The notes under the pieces are model-generated. The model had not been told where the DNA came from, did not search any database, and saw only the letters and a list, made by a program, of their open reading frames with translations. Positions 1 through 8,647 of a stretch of DNA of 64,000 bases are shown here, in pieces. How positions within the stretch are numbered: position 1 is the first letter of the stretch; each line of letters starts with the position of its first letter. The stretch comes from Gloeobacter kilaueensis JS1 (GTDB lineage Bacteria > Cyanobacteriota > Cyanobacteriia > Gloeobacterales > Gloeobacteraceae), in the NCBI RefSeq assembly GCF_000484535.1, contig NC_022600.1:806001-870000 (forward strand). The letters are read 5' to 3'. Both the position numbers and the translations under genes were made by a program.

Positions 1-2
1 GG

Positions 3-644
3 GTGGTGCCGGTACCAAAAGTCGAGGAGGGCATCGGCAAAAGCGTCGTTCTCGATCACGGCCACGGCTACTACACGCTCTACGCCCACCTCAGCCGGCT
101 CCAGGTGTCTCCCGGCCAGCGGGTACAGGCCGGTCAGCTCATCGCCTTGAGCGGGCGGGATGTGGGTGTCGCCCCCCACCTGCACTTTATGGCCGCGACG
201 CTGTTGCCGGTGCTGACTGCCCTGCCGGCCCGGCTGACGGACAGCGGCAGCCCCGACGGTGTTCCAAAGGAGAACCAGCAGGTCTGCGCCCGGACCGCCA
301 GAAGCAACGGTGCCTTCTTCGACACGCCCATCAGCGCCGATGCCTTCGCTGCCCAGGGTATTCTGCTCACCAAGGCTCCGCCGGCCCACGCCCTGGTGAT
401 GAATCGGGCCTACGTCGTCGAAGGGGTGACAGCCAAACCCTTCGGTGCCGTCTTCTACCAGGTGCGCTCCCAAAAAGGTTTGATCTACACCAACAACTCG
501 ATCTTCAGCGACGAGCGGGGCCACTTTCGGCTGGTGGTCGAATCGCCCCTGGGCCGCCCCGGTGAGCAGGTGCAGCAGCTCATCTTCAGCCACCTGAGCG
601 AGCAGGGAACAGCGGTCTCGACGGTGGTGCTGGTCAACCGCTAA
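3..644 (+). CDS. M23 (LytM-type) peptidase, 5' end outside window
   Basis: The reading frame is open to the left edge, so only the C-terminal part is present. The first 65 residues hold the end of a peptidase M23 zinc endopeptidase domain: GHGYYTLYAHLS (His29) and the closing HLH pair (His59, His61). M23 enzymes cut peptidoglycan cross-bridges. About 145 residues follow that do not resemble M23; they look like an extracellular beta-rich tail and end in a hydrophobic strand. The stop codon overlaps the stop of the convergent gene to the right. Family assignment is firm; specificity and the role of the tail are unknown. Confidence 0.8.
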   Translation: MVPVPKVEEGIGKSVVLDHGHGYYTLYAHLSRLQVSPGQRVQAGQLIALSGRDVGVAPHLHFMAATLLPVLTALPARLTDSGSPDGVPKENQQVCARTARSNGAFFDTPISADAFAAQGILLTKAPPAHALVMNRAYVVEGVTAKPFGAVFYQVRSQKGLIYTNNSIFSDERGHFRLVVESPLGRPGEQVQQLIFSHLSEQGTAVSTVVLVNR

Positions 645-949
645 TCGGCGCTGCCCGATTGGATGAGCCGGCCAATCAGGGTGCGCAACTGGGTGCGGGG
701 CAGGTGGGGCCAGTTGCCCTGCTGCTCCATCTGCATCAGCAGATCGAACAGTTCCTGGCGGTTGGTGGGCAGCGCCTCCATGTAGTAGTTGTCCCGCAGC
801 CACAGGTGCAGATTTTCAAGAAAGCGCAGCATCTTTAACAGTTCGATGGCATCGCCGGTCCGTTTGTCGGCGGCATCGACCAGGGCGTCCAGGATCGGTT
901 GGAGGTCGTTTGGGATGGGATCAGCAAAAGCCGGGCGTGCGCTGGACAT
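641..949 (-). CDS. Conserved small helical protein, function unknown
   Basis: A 102-residue protein, mostly helical, with an ELLKMLRFLENLHLWLRDNYYMEALP core. It has no signal peptide or membrane segment. The ATG at 949 is preferred to a TTG four codons upstream. It converges on the M23 gene with overlapping stop codons and diverges from the cysQ-like gene, whose GTG lies 78 bp away. I believe similar proteins occur in other cyanobacteria, but I cannot name a family. Confidence 0.55.
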   Translation of the reverse strand: MSSARPAFADPIPNDLQPILDALVDAADKRTGDAIELLKMLRFLENLHLWLRDNYYMEALPTNRQELFDLLMQMEQQGNWPHLPRTQLRTLIGRLIQSGSAD

Positions 950-1026
950 GGTGGCCAACAATTGGATATCCGCCGTTATTATGGCCTGGGAAGGCTATTT
1001 CTTTGCATCCCGTCCGGACTGCACCT

Positions 1027-1881
1027 GTGGAACCAACACCTGAGTACCTGCTTGAGATAGCCCGTCAGACTGCCTGGGGAGCGGCGGATATCGTTCTTGA
1101 TTATTACAAGCAGCCCATCGCCATCGAAGAAAAGCTCGATGGCCCGGTCACGACCGCCGATATTGCCGCCGATCGCTTTATTCTCGAACAGTTGCGCTCG
1201 GAGTTCGGCACCCGACAGTTTGCTTATCTGAGCGAAGAGACGATAGGTGGCGGCGAGCGCTTCGACCGGCCTCTTGTCTGGGTCATCGATCCGATCGACG
1301 GCACGCGGGACTTTATCGACGGCACGGGCGAATTTGCCGTTCACATCGCCCTGGTGGAGGAGGGCCGCCCGATTCTGGGGGCGGTGGCCTGGCCGGTGCG
1401 CGAGTGCGTTTACTTTGCCCGCAAAGGGGGCGGAGCCTTCGTCGAGGACCGGGCGGGCAGGCGCGAACGCATCCGGGTCAGTGAAGTGACTGTGCCCAAA
1501 GAGTGCCGGATTATCGTGAGCCGCGCCCACCGCGACTGGCGGCTGGACGCACTCTTAGCCAGGCTTCCTAAAAAAGAACAGATTATCCACGGCGGGCTGG
1601 GCTGTAAGCTCTGCTCGATCGCCGCCGGAGAAGCAGAAGTCTACATTGGTCTATCGGGCAAGACCGCTCCGCGCGACTGGGATCTGGCCGCTCCGCAGCT
1701 GGTGCTCGAAGAGGCGGGCGGCACCGTCAGCCGCTTCGACAGCGAGCCGCTTATTTATAATCGGGCCGACATGCGCCTGTGGGGAGGGCTCATCGCCTCC
1801 AACGGCCTCACCCACGCCCGCTGGTGCGCCCAATTGCCGGGGCTGCTCGAACAGGTTGAACAGGCCGGACCGAATCTATAG
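1027..1881 (+). CDS. cysQ: Inositol monophosphatase family / CysQ-like 3'(2'),5'-bisphosphate nucleotidase
   Basis: The 284-residue product carries the signatures of Mg-dependent, lithium-sensitive phosphatases. These are a DGPVTTAD segment near residue 40, SEE near 70, the metal-binding DPIDGTRDF near 88 and the C-terminal WDLAAPQLVLEEAGG. CysQ members hydrolyse 3'-phosphoadenosine 5'-phosphate, a by-product of sulfate assimilation and sulfotransferases; inositol phosphatase activity is the alternative. The frame is open further upstream, but that part is not protein-like, so GTG 1027 is taken as start. It converges with hldC, overlapping by 6 bp. Confidence 0.75.
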   Translation: MEPTPEYLLEIARQTAWGAADIVLDYYKQPIAIEEKLDGPVTTADIAADRFILEQLRSEFGTRQFAYLSEETIGGGERFDRPLVWVIDPIDGTRDFIDGTGEFAVHIALVEEGRPILGAVAWPVRECVYFARKGGGAFVEDRAGRRERIRVSEVTVPKECRIIVSRAHRDWRLDALLARLPKKEQIIHGGLGCKLCSIAAGEAEVYIGLSGKTAPRDWDLAAPQLVLEEAGGTVSRFDSEPLIYNRADMRLWGGLIASNGLTHARWCAQLPGLLEQVEQAGPNL

Positions 1882-2349
1882 CTTTTGAATGCGCGCCAGC
1901 AGGGCACTGGTAGACGTTTGCCAGCGAAAGGGAATCAACACGATCTTGCCGCCGCCCGCCGCCACCGCCTGGGCCTCGGGCAGATCTCTAGTCGCGTAGT
2001 CTCCCCCTTTGACGTAGATATCCGGTTGCAGCGCCTCTACCAAAGCGGTTGCCGTCGCTTCAGCGAAGACGACGACAGCATCGACGGCGCGCAGGGCAGC
2101 GAGGACCGTGGCCCGCTCGCCCTCGGGTACGACTGGCCGGGTGGGTCCTTTGAGCTGCCGCACCGACTGGTCGCTGTTGAGGCCCACCACCAGGGTGCGG
2201 CCCAGTGCCCGCGCCTGCTCCAGGTAGTGGACGTGCCCGGCGTGCAGAATGTCGAAGCAGCCGTTGGTGAGCACCAGGGGCCGCCAGCGCTCCGGGGCAG
2301 CGGCGACTTGCTGCTGGAGGACCTGGACGCTTACGACTCGTTCAGCCAC
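1876..2349 (-). CDS. hldC: D-glycero-beta-D-manno-heptose 1-phosphate adenylyltransferase
   Basis: A 157-residue nucleotidyltransferase. NGCFDILHAGHVHYL near residues 29-43 contains the HxGH nucleotide-binding motif, and VKGGDY is typical of the RfaE domain II family. It transfers AMP to heptose 1-phosphate in the ADP-heptose pathway for surface polysaccharide. The GTG start lies inside the end of hldA (19-bp overlap), so translation is probably coupled. In many bacteria these two domains are fused (HldE); here they are separate adjacent genes. Confidence 0.88.
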   Translation of the reverse strand: MAERVVSVQVLQQQVAAAPERWRPLVLTNGCFDILHAGHVHYLEQARALGRTLVVGLNSDQSVRQLKGPTRPVVPEGERATVLAALRAVDAVVVFAEATATALVEALQPDIYVKGGDYATRDLPEAQAVAAGGGKIVLIPFRWQTSTSALLARIQKL

Positions 2350-3356
2350 TCTATATCCTCAAGGAAGGCGTGCAGTTCGGCGGGACTGGTCGTGTCGGTG
2401 CCAAAGCGCCGCACGACAATGCTCGCCGCCAGATTGCCCAGGATGGCTGCCTGGTAGGCGCTGCCGCCGCTGATCAAAGCGAGGGTAAAGGCGGCCACCA
2501 CCGTGTCCCCCGCTCCGGTGACATCGAAGACCTGGGTGCGGTTGAAGGCGGGAATGTGCTGCACAGCTTCTCCCGCACTAAAAAGCGACATGCCATCCTC
2601 GCCTCGGGTGATCAAAATGTGGCGGGCGGCAGTGCGCTCCAGCAGGTCGCGACCGGCGCGCTCAAGGGAGGCGGCATCGCGGATCGCATAGCCCACTGCC
2701 GTCTCCGCCTCCGGAATGTTGGGGGTAAACACAGTCGCTCCCCGGTAGCGCTCCAGCCACAGGTGCGTATCGACGACGACGCAGGGATGGGCCAGTGCAG
2801 CGGCGATCGTCTCCTCGCCGAACACCCCTTCCGAGTAGTCCGAGCAGACCAGGGCGTCGCAGTAAGCGGCGTGCCTGGCAATCGCTGTCGCCAGCTGCTG
2901 AGTGAGTGGCGGCGGCAGGGGCTGGTCAGACTTGCGGTCGATGCGCACCACCTGCTGGGTGACCGACTGGCGGCTGTGGGCGGCGATGCGGGTCTTGGTC
3001 ACAGTTGGCCGCTCCAGATCGACGATCAATCCCGACAGGTCGATCCCACCCGCCCGCAGCAAATCCCGCAGCACGTCCGCCTGGCTGTCGCTGCCCACTA
3101 CCCCGGCCACGGTTACCTTTGCACCGAGGCGGGCCAGGTTGAAGGCGGCGTTGGCGGCACCGCCCGGCACCTGGCGGGTCCGCTCGTGGCGCAAGATCAA
3201 GACCGGTCCCTCCCGAGAGATGCGCTCTGCCAGGCCGCTCATAAATTCGTCAAGGGTCAGATCGCCCACGACCAGCACCGAGCGGTCCACAAAGCGATCG
3301 ATAAGCTGATGCAAACTGGCCTTCGTGCTCAATCTCCTGGTTCCAATGGCCCTCAA
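2331..3356 (-). CDS. hldA: D-glycero-beta-D-manno-heptose-7-phosphate kinase
   Basis: PfkB/ribokinase-fold sugar kinase of about 340 residues. It shows the glycine-rich VPGGAANAAFNLARLG motif near residue 65 and the catalytic DVTGAGDT near the C-terminus, where Asp is the base. DEFMSG near the N-terminus is typical of RfaE domain I. It phosphorylates heptose 7-phosphate ahead of hldC. No ATG is available at the 5' end; the TTG at 3354-3356 is the outermost start and later TTG codons are possible, so the exact N-terminus is uncertain. Confidence 0.87.
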   Translation of the reverse strand: MRAIGTRRLSTKASLHQLIDRFVDRSVLVVGDLTLDEFMSGLAERISREGPVLILRHERTRQVPGGAANAAFNLARLGAKVTVAGVVGSDSQADVLRDLLRAGGIDLSGLIVDLERPTVTKTRIAAHSRQSVTQQVVRIDRKSDQPLPPPLTQQLATAIARHAAYCDALVCSDYSEGVFGEETIAAALAHPCVVVDTHLWLERYRGATVFTPNIPEAETAVGYAIRDAASLERAGRDLLERTAARHILITRGEDGMSLFSAGEAVQHIPAFNRTQVFDVTGAGDTVVAAFTLALISGGSAYQAAILGNLAASIVVRRFGTDTTSPAELHAFLEDIEWLNES

Positions 3357-3477
3357 AAATCTATCACGGCAGGTGTCCTGTGCCCATAGACCGGCACGGA
3401 GAGCCTATGCTTTTACTAACAAACTGACGGTCGGAGCGACCGACCGCCGTGAGAAAACAAGTGCCAGATTGGCAGGC

Positions 3478-3536
3478 AAAATGCCAGCCCTTGCGCCCGT
3501 GCAGAACAGCACAGGGGCACCGGAACTGGCATTTTT
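3478..3536. terminator. Hairpin, probable bidirectional terminator
   Basis: A 10-bp perfect stem (AAAATGCCAG at 3478-3487, CTGGCATTTT at 3526-3535) encloses a second GC-rich inverted repeat. The outer arms give a T run on both strands. It lies between the DUF1328 gene, reading left, and hldA, so it most likely ends DUF1328 transcription. Confidence 0.5.
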
Positions 3537-3614
3537 AAATGCGTTGCAATTCGTGGTGGCCGACGGCCCCGTTGCCGTCTTTGAAGGTGATGCGCTTTTG
3601 ACCTGTCCGGTTCC

Positions 3615-3776
3615 TCAGACAGCGCTGCGTCCGGTAACGAAACCGACGACGGCCAGAATCACAGCACCGACGATCAAGAACCAGGCAACGCTCTTCAAGG
3701 CCGCCACAACGCCGCCAAAGCCAAGAAGCGCCGCGATGATCATCAAGACGACCACAGTCCAAAGCAAATTCAACAT
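3615..3776 (-). CDS. DUF1328 / UPF0391 small membrane protein
   Basis: A 53-residue, almost entirely hydrophobic protein. It has two predicted membrane segments separated by a short loop, and the WTVVVLMIIAALLGFGG and SVAWFLIV stretches of UPF0391 (YtjA-like) proteins. The ATG at 3776 is preceded by a GGAG-type ribosome site and fits the family's usual start, MLNLLW. The function of the family is unknown. It stands alone, upstream of and divergent from ffh. Confidence 0.8.
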   Translation of the reverse strand: MLNLLWTVVVLMIIAALLGFGGVVAALKSVAWFLIVGAVILAVVGFVTGRSAV

Positions 3777-3971
3777 TTGTTTGCTCTCCAAATCCAACTG
3801 CTACATCAAACATAGAGAAGGATAAAAAAGGATTCATCCATCCCTTGATGTAAGCCGAACGGATAGTTTGGTATGGATGGGTACAGCTGAAAATGTGCTT
3901 TCTTTGTCAGGCCAGGGGCTTGCTGCTCGGTTTTTTTTCGTGCGATACTGGCAATCCATGCTGCAGATGAT

Positions 3972-5450
<1,479 letters not shown>

Positions 5451-5470
5451 TACACTCTTGATGATCAACC

Positions 5471-5494
5471 AAGGAGGTGAACAGCGATCGCTGT
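5471..5494 (+). promoter_or_regulatory. Strong Shine-Dalgarno and palindrome around the rpsP AUC start
   Basis: AAGGAGGTGA (5471-5480) matches the anti-SD over its full length. It is followed by the perfect 14-bp palindrome ACAGCGATCGCTGT (5481-5494), which contains the cyanobacterial HIP1 octamer GCGATCGC. The proposed AUC start codon (5487-5489) lies at the palindrome centre, 6 nt after the SD. In mRNA this could fold into a 5-bp stem with a GAUC loop. Confidence 0.6.
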
Positions 5495-5768
5495 TGCAAT
5501 TCGCTTGAAACGTATTGGTGCTAAAAAAAAGCCCGTCTACCGGATTGTCGTCGCCGACTCGCGCTCCCGGCGCGACGGTGCTGTGATCGAGGAGATCGGT
5601 TTTTATGACCCGCGCGCGAACGTCGATCGGGGCCAGACCGACCTCACCGTCGATGTCGAGGCGGCCCGCAAGTGGCTCGCCACCGGTGCCCGGCCCTCCG
5701 AGACCGTTGCGGGTCTACTTAAACGCGCCCAGGTCTATCCGCTCACTTCTGCATCCGCCGGTGATTAG
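5487..5768 (+). CDS. rpsP: 30S ribosomal protein S16, apparent AUC start
   Basis: A 93-residue S16. The body [20 protein letters not shown] followed by SRSRRDG and IEEIGFYDP is characteristic. Bacterial S16 usually begins Met-Ala-Val-x-Ile-Arg-Leu-Lys-Arg. Read in frame, this places the start on ATC at 5487 (then Ala-Val-Ala-Ile-Arg-Leu-Lys-Arg), exactly where the near-perfect SD points. The only conventional-type start, TTG 5505, would remove conserved residues. The 3' end overlaps the KH gene by 8 bp, indicating an operon with ffh and khpA. Confidence 0.9.
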   Translation: MAVAIRLKRIGAKKKPVYRIVVADSRSRRDGAVIEEIGFYDPRANVDRGQTDLTVDVEAARKWLATGARPSETVAGLLKRAQVYPLTSASAGD

Positions 5769-6030
5769 TCCTCAAACCGTTGCCACGCCCAACTATCGGG
5801 AACTGGCCGTCTTTTTGATTCAGCCGTTGCTCGATACGCCAGAAAAACTCGTCATCAGTTCTGAGACCACGCTTGGGGGCCGCAAGGTCCGCCTGCGGGT
5901 CGCCTTTGCTCCTACGGACAAGGGCCGGGTCTTTGGCCGGGGCGGTCGGACGATCAACGCGATTCGGACAGTGCTCGAATGTGCGGCCCGCGCCGCCAAC
6001 CAGGATGTCAACCTGGAAGTTTACGAGTAA
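5761..6030 (+). CDS. khpA: KhpA-like single KH-domain RNA-binding protein
   Basis: An 89-residue protein with one KH domain; the GxxG loop lies in [18 protein letters not shown] near residues 55-72. KH proteins of this family bind RNA and are commonly encoded just after rpsP, as here. GTG 5761 is taken as start because it overlaps the rpsP stop by 8 bp and gives the usual family length. Frame upstream of this point belongs to rpsP antisense-like coding and is ignored. Confidence 0.88.
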   Translation: MISPQTVATPNYRELAVFLIQPLLDTPEKLVISSETTLGGRKVRLRVAFAPTDKGRVFGRGGRTINAIRTVLECAARAANQDVNLEVYE

Positions 6031-6081
6031 GCGCAAGCCATCGGATGCTGCCCATTACCCCGGCAAGGAGGTGACAAGAAG

Positions 6082-6255
6082 ATGACCGAGGTGCGCCTGG
6101 GAGAAAACGAATCGATTGAATCTGCCCTCAAGCGCTTCAAAAAGAAGATCCAGAAAGCCGGTATTCTCTCTGAGATCAAGCGCCGCGAGCGTTACGAAAA
6201 GCCCAGTGCCCGCCGCAAGCGCAAGGCCGAGGCGGCCCGCAAGCGCCGGCGCTAA
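6082..6255 (+). CDS. rpsU: 30S ribosomal protein S21
   Basis: A 57-residue, very basic protein: [19 protein letters not shown], then [16 protein letters not shown] and an Arg/Lys-rich tail ending RKRRR. This is the usual length for S21, which sits near the mRNA 3' end of 16S rRNA and aids initiation. It is preceded by AAGGAGGTGA, the same strong SD used by rpsP, ending 7 nt before the ATG. It is the last gene of the cluster and is followed directly by a terminator. Confidence 0.95.
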   Translation: MTEVRLGENESIESALKRFKKKIQKAGILSEIKRRERYEKPSARRKRKAEAARKRRR

Positions 6256-6271
6256 ATTTTTACTTTCGCTT

Positions 6272-6300
6272 GCCCCCGGCTGCCGCTGGGGGATTTTTTT
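6272..6300 (+). terminator. Rho-independent terminator after rpsU
   Basis: A CCCCCGGC stem pairs with GCTGGGGG across a TGCC loop and is followed by a run of seven T. It closes the ffh-rpsP-khpA-rpsU cluster. Confidence 0.85.
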
Positions 6301-6352
6301 GCCCGCTTCGGCCTGTGGGAGCGGTGTGATAGCATCTTAAGACGGCTGACCT

Positions 6353-6444
6353 GGAGAGGTGGCTGAGTGGTCGAAAGCGACGGATTGCTAATCCGTTATA
6401 GGGCAGGTAACTCCCTATCGAGGGTTCGAATCCCTCCCTCTCCG
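6353..6444 (+). tRNA. tRNA-Ser (GCU)
   Basis: Cloverleaf of 92 nt without encoded CCA. Acceptor GGAGAGG pairs with CCTCTCC; the anticodon arm ACGGA-TTGCTAA-TCCGT gives anticodon GCU; the long variable arm and GGTTCGAATCC T arm mark a class II serine tRNA. The gene is intact and its 3' two-thirds form one end of the integrated element: a 66-bp copy recurs at 17620. Confidence 0.95.
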
Positions 6445-6446
6445 CT
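6381..6446 (+). repeat. att site copy 1 (within the intact tRNA-Ser)
   Basis: This 66-bp stretch runs from the anticodon arm to 2 bp beyond the tRNA 3' end and is repeated without mismatch at 17620-17685. Such tRNA 3'-end duplications are the classic product of tyrosine-integrase insertion. The integrase gene begins 226 bp to the right. Confidence 0.93.
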
Positions 6447-6460
6447 ACATAAGGATCCTG

Positions 6461-6495
6461 GCCCCCGAAGTGCCTCCTGCAAGGCTTTTGGGGGC
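6461..6495. terminator. Hairpin just inside the element
   Basis: GCCCCC (6461-6466) pairs with GGGGGC (6490-6495), with a possible inner stem. It lies 16 bp past the tRNA and may terminate its transcript, although no strong T run follows. Confidence 0.35.
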
Positions 6496-6523
6496 TTCTG
6501 CTATGTCCGTGCCCATCATCTCA

Positions 6524-6614
6524 AGTCGTCTTTAGTCTTGCAAAGACGACTAAAGAGCACCAGTTTTCTAGTAAAACTGTTAGTAAAACCGCTTTCAGGC
6601 GAAAAGTTTTACTA
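6524..6614. other. Inverted repeat and integrase arm-type site cluster, left end
   Basis: A perfect 10-bp inverted repeat (AGTCGTCTTT 6524-6533, AAAGACGACT 6542-6551) is followed by TAGTAAAAC at 6569-6577 and 6581-6589 and its reverse complement GTTTTACTA at 6606-6614. A further inverted copy lies at 6691-6699, inside the integrase gene. Related motifs occur before the right att copy. Tyrosine integrases bind repeated arm-type sites of this size flanking the att core. Confidence 0.5.
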
Positions 6615-6672
6615 CCGACGCCTGAGAACCGCTCTATGAGTCCATTTCAGCGCACATGTCACACCGGCGATC

Positions 6673-7794
6673 ATGAGCAAGCCTTTCGAGGTTTTACTAA
6701 AACAGGCGAACGAACGGCTCAAAGCTGCTGCCTGCGGACTTTCGATCGTTCAGCTACCCGGCACGCGCAAGCTTTACCTGCGGGGTATTCTGCCTCCAAA
6801 GCCCAATAGTACGCGCTCAGCCAGCCATCAGCAGACACTGGCTACTGGGCTACCCGCCTCCGCAGACGGGCTGAAAGTCGCCGAAGCTTCGGCAAGAAAA
6901 ATTGCCTCGCAGATCGTGCTCAAGGAATTTCGATGGTCCGACTGGCTGAAAACTTCCGGTGAGCCGAGCGAGCAACTGACTGTCCACGTGTGGAGCTGTC
7001 GCTTCGAGACTGACTACTTCGAGCGGCGCTCTCGGACGCCAAAGACTGAGACGACCTGGCGGGGCGACTATGCCGAAGTATTCGACCGGCTCGATCAGGA
7101 TGCGCCGCTCACGACCTTTCTGTTGCGCGAGGCGATCGTGAGCACAGCGCCCGACACTCGCAGCCGGGTGCGGTATTACCTGGCCTGCAGCGCCCTTGCC
7201 CGCTTCGCCGGTCTGGACACAGCACCCCTCGCCGGGCTCAAGGGCAGCTACGGAGTCAACCGGACTACTGAGCGCGAACTACCGACCGACGCGGAGATCC
7301 TGCAAGCCTGGGAGATGTTGAGCCATGCGCCTGCCTGGGTGCGCTGGAGCTTTGCGATGCTCGCCTGCTATGGCCTCCGCCCCCACGAGCTTTATCACCT
7401 GGACCTCTCCGAGTTGGAGGCTGGCGGTCAAAAGATCCGCGTCCTGGGCGACACCAAAACCGGCACCCGGTTGGCCTGGCCGCTGGTGCCGGATGGTTTT
7501 GACCCGGCAGTACTGAGGCCCGCCAGTCCACCTCAGACAACGGGGGTGGGCAGGATCGCCAATCAAGTGTTGGGCGGGCGCGTCTCGACGGCGTTGAATG
7601 CTTGGGGCTGCCGGACGATCAGTGCCTATAGCTTGCGTCACGCCTGGGCAGTGCGGGCCATCCGCCGGGGACTCGACGTGTCTGCCGCCAGCCGGATGAT
7701 GGGTCACTCGCTGGGCGTCCACAACCGCACTTATCAACGGTGGCTTTCTGCTGAAGACCTCGAAGCCGCCTGGAATGCACGCCTGGGGCGTTAA
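6673..7794 (+). CDS. int: Tyrosine recombinase / integrase
   Basis: A 373-residue site-specific recombinase. Catalytic residues can be placed: Arg236 (CYGLRPHEL), Lys262 (GDTKTG), Arg322 in YSLRHAWA, His345 in MMGHS and the nucleophile Tyr354 (RTYQRW). The first position of the usual HxxR box is Tyr319 instead of His, a variation tolerated in several integrase families. The gene points away from the tRNA and starts 226 bp from the att core. It should catalyse insertion and excision at tRNA-Ser. ATG 6673 lacks a strong SD. Confidence 0.93.
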   Translation: MSKPFEVLLKQANERLKAAACGLSIVQLPGTRKLYLRGILPPKPNSTRSASHQQTLATGLPASADGLKVAEASARKIASQIVLKEFRWSDWLKTSGEPSEQLTVHVWSCRFETDYFERRSRTPKTETTWRGDYAEVFDRLDQDAPLTTFLLREAIVSTAPDTRSRVRYYLACSALARFAGLDTAPLAGLKGSYGVNRTTERELPTDAEILQAWEMLSHAPAWVRWSFAMLACYGLRPHELYHLDLSELEAGGQKIRVLGDTKTGTRLAWPLVPDGFDPAVLRPASPPQTTGVGRIANQVLGGRVSTALNAWGCRTISAYSLRHAWAVRAIRRGLDVSAASRMMGHSLGVHNRTYQRWLSAEDLEAAWNARLGR

Positions 7795-7892
7795 GACTGG
7801 AGCGTTAAAATTTGTTAACTTTTTCGATTGACTGGCCCGACGAACACGGATGGGCTCAAATCGGCTTTGTGACGGGAATGCGTCTCCTTTGA

Positions 7893-8018
7893 CCTGTCGC
7901 TTGCCCGACAGGATAATACACCACGAGTATTATACGAGTATTAGACATACGTGCTTCACGCCGCCAATAATTCGCCAGGCGTATGATGCTTAAGTTTTAG
8001 CCACTGTGTGGCTTAAAA
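7893..8018. other. Intergenic control region after int: hairpins and 11-bp-spaced direct repeats
   Basis: The 266-bp gap between int and the next gene has no supported coding sequence. It contains a perfect 7-bp hairpin (CCTGTCG / CGACAGG, 7893-7912) and two direct copies of ACGAGTATTA 11 bp apart (7923-7932, 7934-7943). A hairpin with an A tract, GCCAC/GTGGC, lies at 7995-8018. Repeats one helical turn apart suggest a protein-binding site, possibly for the excisionase-like protein encoded next. Confidence 0.45.
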
Positions 8019-8060
8019 AAAGCGCGTTAAAGTACATTTAAGTCTATTTTGAGGCTCCTG

Positions 8061-8411
8061 ATGGTTCCCAGCAGTGTCAATTATACCGAGACAGAGTATA
8101 TACACGAACATGCTGTAACAGCAGCACGCTTCGGGCTTGCCCCGTCCACGCTTCAGCAGCGCCGCCGGGCGCTCGAAAAAGCCCGTGCCGCCGGACAAGC
8201 CCAGCCGGGCGACCCGCTGCCCGGCCTGCATTTTTGGAGGTCGTCGCCGGGGCGTTGTGGTCGAACTTTCTGGAGCATTTTTTGGCTTCGGGCCTGGCTG
8301 TCGGAGCCGCCTGAAACGCACGCCCGGCGGATCGCGCTGGCTCTTGCGGAGCGTGAAAAAAGCCTCGCGGCTCGCGGCCCCGGTCGCCCCGCGAAGCAAG
8401 CACAACCCTAA
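8061..8411 (+). CDS. Excisionase-like small DNA-binding protein (tentative)
   Basis: A 116-residue protein. RFGLAPSTLQQRRRALEKA looks like a helix-turn-helix. It is followed by DPLPGLHFWRSS and a WL...ETHARRIALALAERE segment. That order (HTH, PGxHW-like turn, WL, PxxHxRxI) recalls excisionase-type proteins I associate with cyanobacterial integrated elements. ATG 8061 is preferred to TTG 8049 because GAGG lies 7 nt upstream. Position beside int fits a directionality factor, but the assignment is from pattern only. Confidence 0.4.
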   Translation: MVPSSVNYTETEYIHEHAVTAARFGLAPSTLQQRRRALEKARAAGQAQPGDPLPGLHFWRSSPGRCGRTFWSIFWLRAWLSEPPETHARRIALALAEREKSLAARGPGRPAKQAQP

Positions 8412-8425
8412 ACAAGGAGAAAAGT

Positions 8426-8644
8426 ATGACAATAAAAAAGGGGCCGTGCCGGACCCCTCGCAATCCAAAAATCGCCCCCAACTTAGCACAACAACTGGCT
8501 TTTGTCGAGTGCTTGCTTGATCGGCCCTGGTCGATCGCCGCCAGCCTGACACTCGATGAATATATTTATTTGGGTGACAAAAAACGACAAAAAAGGCCGC
8601 GCCTGGCGGCCTTGCGAGTCGTTAGAACTACGAGGACACTTTAG
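8426..8644 (+). CDS. Small protein of unknown function
   Basis: A 72-residue open frame starting at ATG 8426 after a clear AAGGAG site. The N-terminus is Lys/Pro/Arg-rich and the middle (LAQQLAFVECLLDRPWSIAASLTLDEYIYL) looks helical. It ends 4 nt before the primase ATG. The coding claim is moderate: two hairpins oriented as minus-strand terminators lie inside it, at 8434-8457 and 8593-8613, so the region may be regulatory instead. Confidence 0.35.
   Translation: MTIKKGPCRTPRNPKIAPNLAQQLAFVECLLDRPWSIAASLTLDEYIYLGDKKRQKRPRLAALRVVRTTRTL
8434..8457 (-). terminator. Minus-strand terminator-like hairpin 1
   Basis: Read on the minus strand, GGGGUC pairs with GGCCCC (one G-U pair) and is followed by six T. 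No minus-strand gene is evident upstream of it, so it may stop antisense transcription. Confidence 0.4.
8591..8613 (-). terminator. Minus-strand terminator-like hairpin 2
   Basis: A perfect 8-bp stem, AAGGCCGC / GCGGCCTT, with a 5-nt loop. On the minus strand it is followed by six T. It sits 35 bp before the primase start and on the plus strand could instead act as a leader hairpin. Confidence 0.45.
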
Positions 8645-8647
8645 CAT

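Noticed and set aside
5505-5768. rpsP starting at TTG 5505
   Set aside because: It would remove the conserved Ala-Val-x-Ile-Arg start of S16 and lies too far from the extended Shine-Dalgarno sequence.
8013-8552. 179-codon minus-strand open frame after int
   Set aside because: The translation is low-complexity and Arg/Pro-rich with no ribosome site; the plus-strand excisionase-like frame is better supported.
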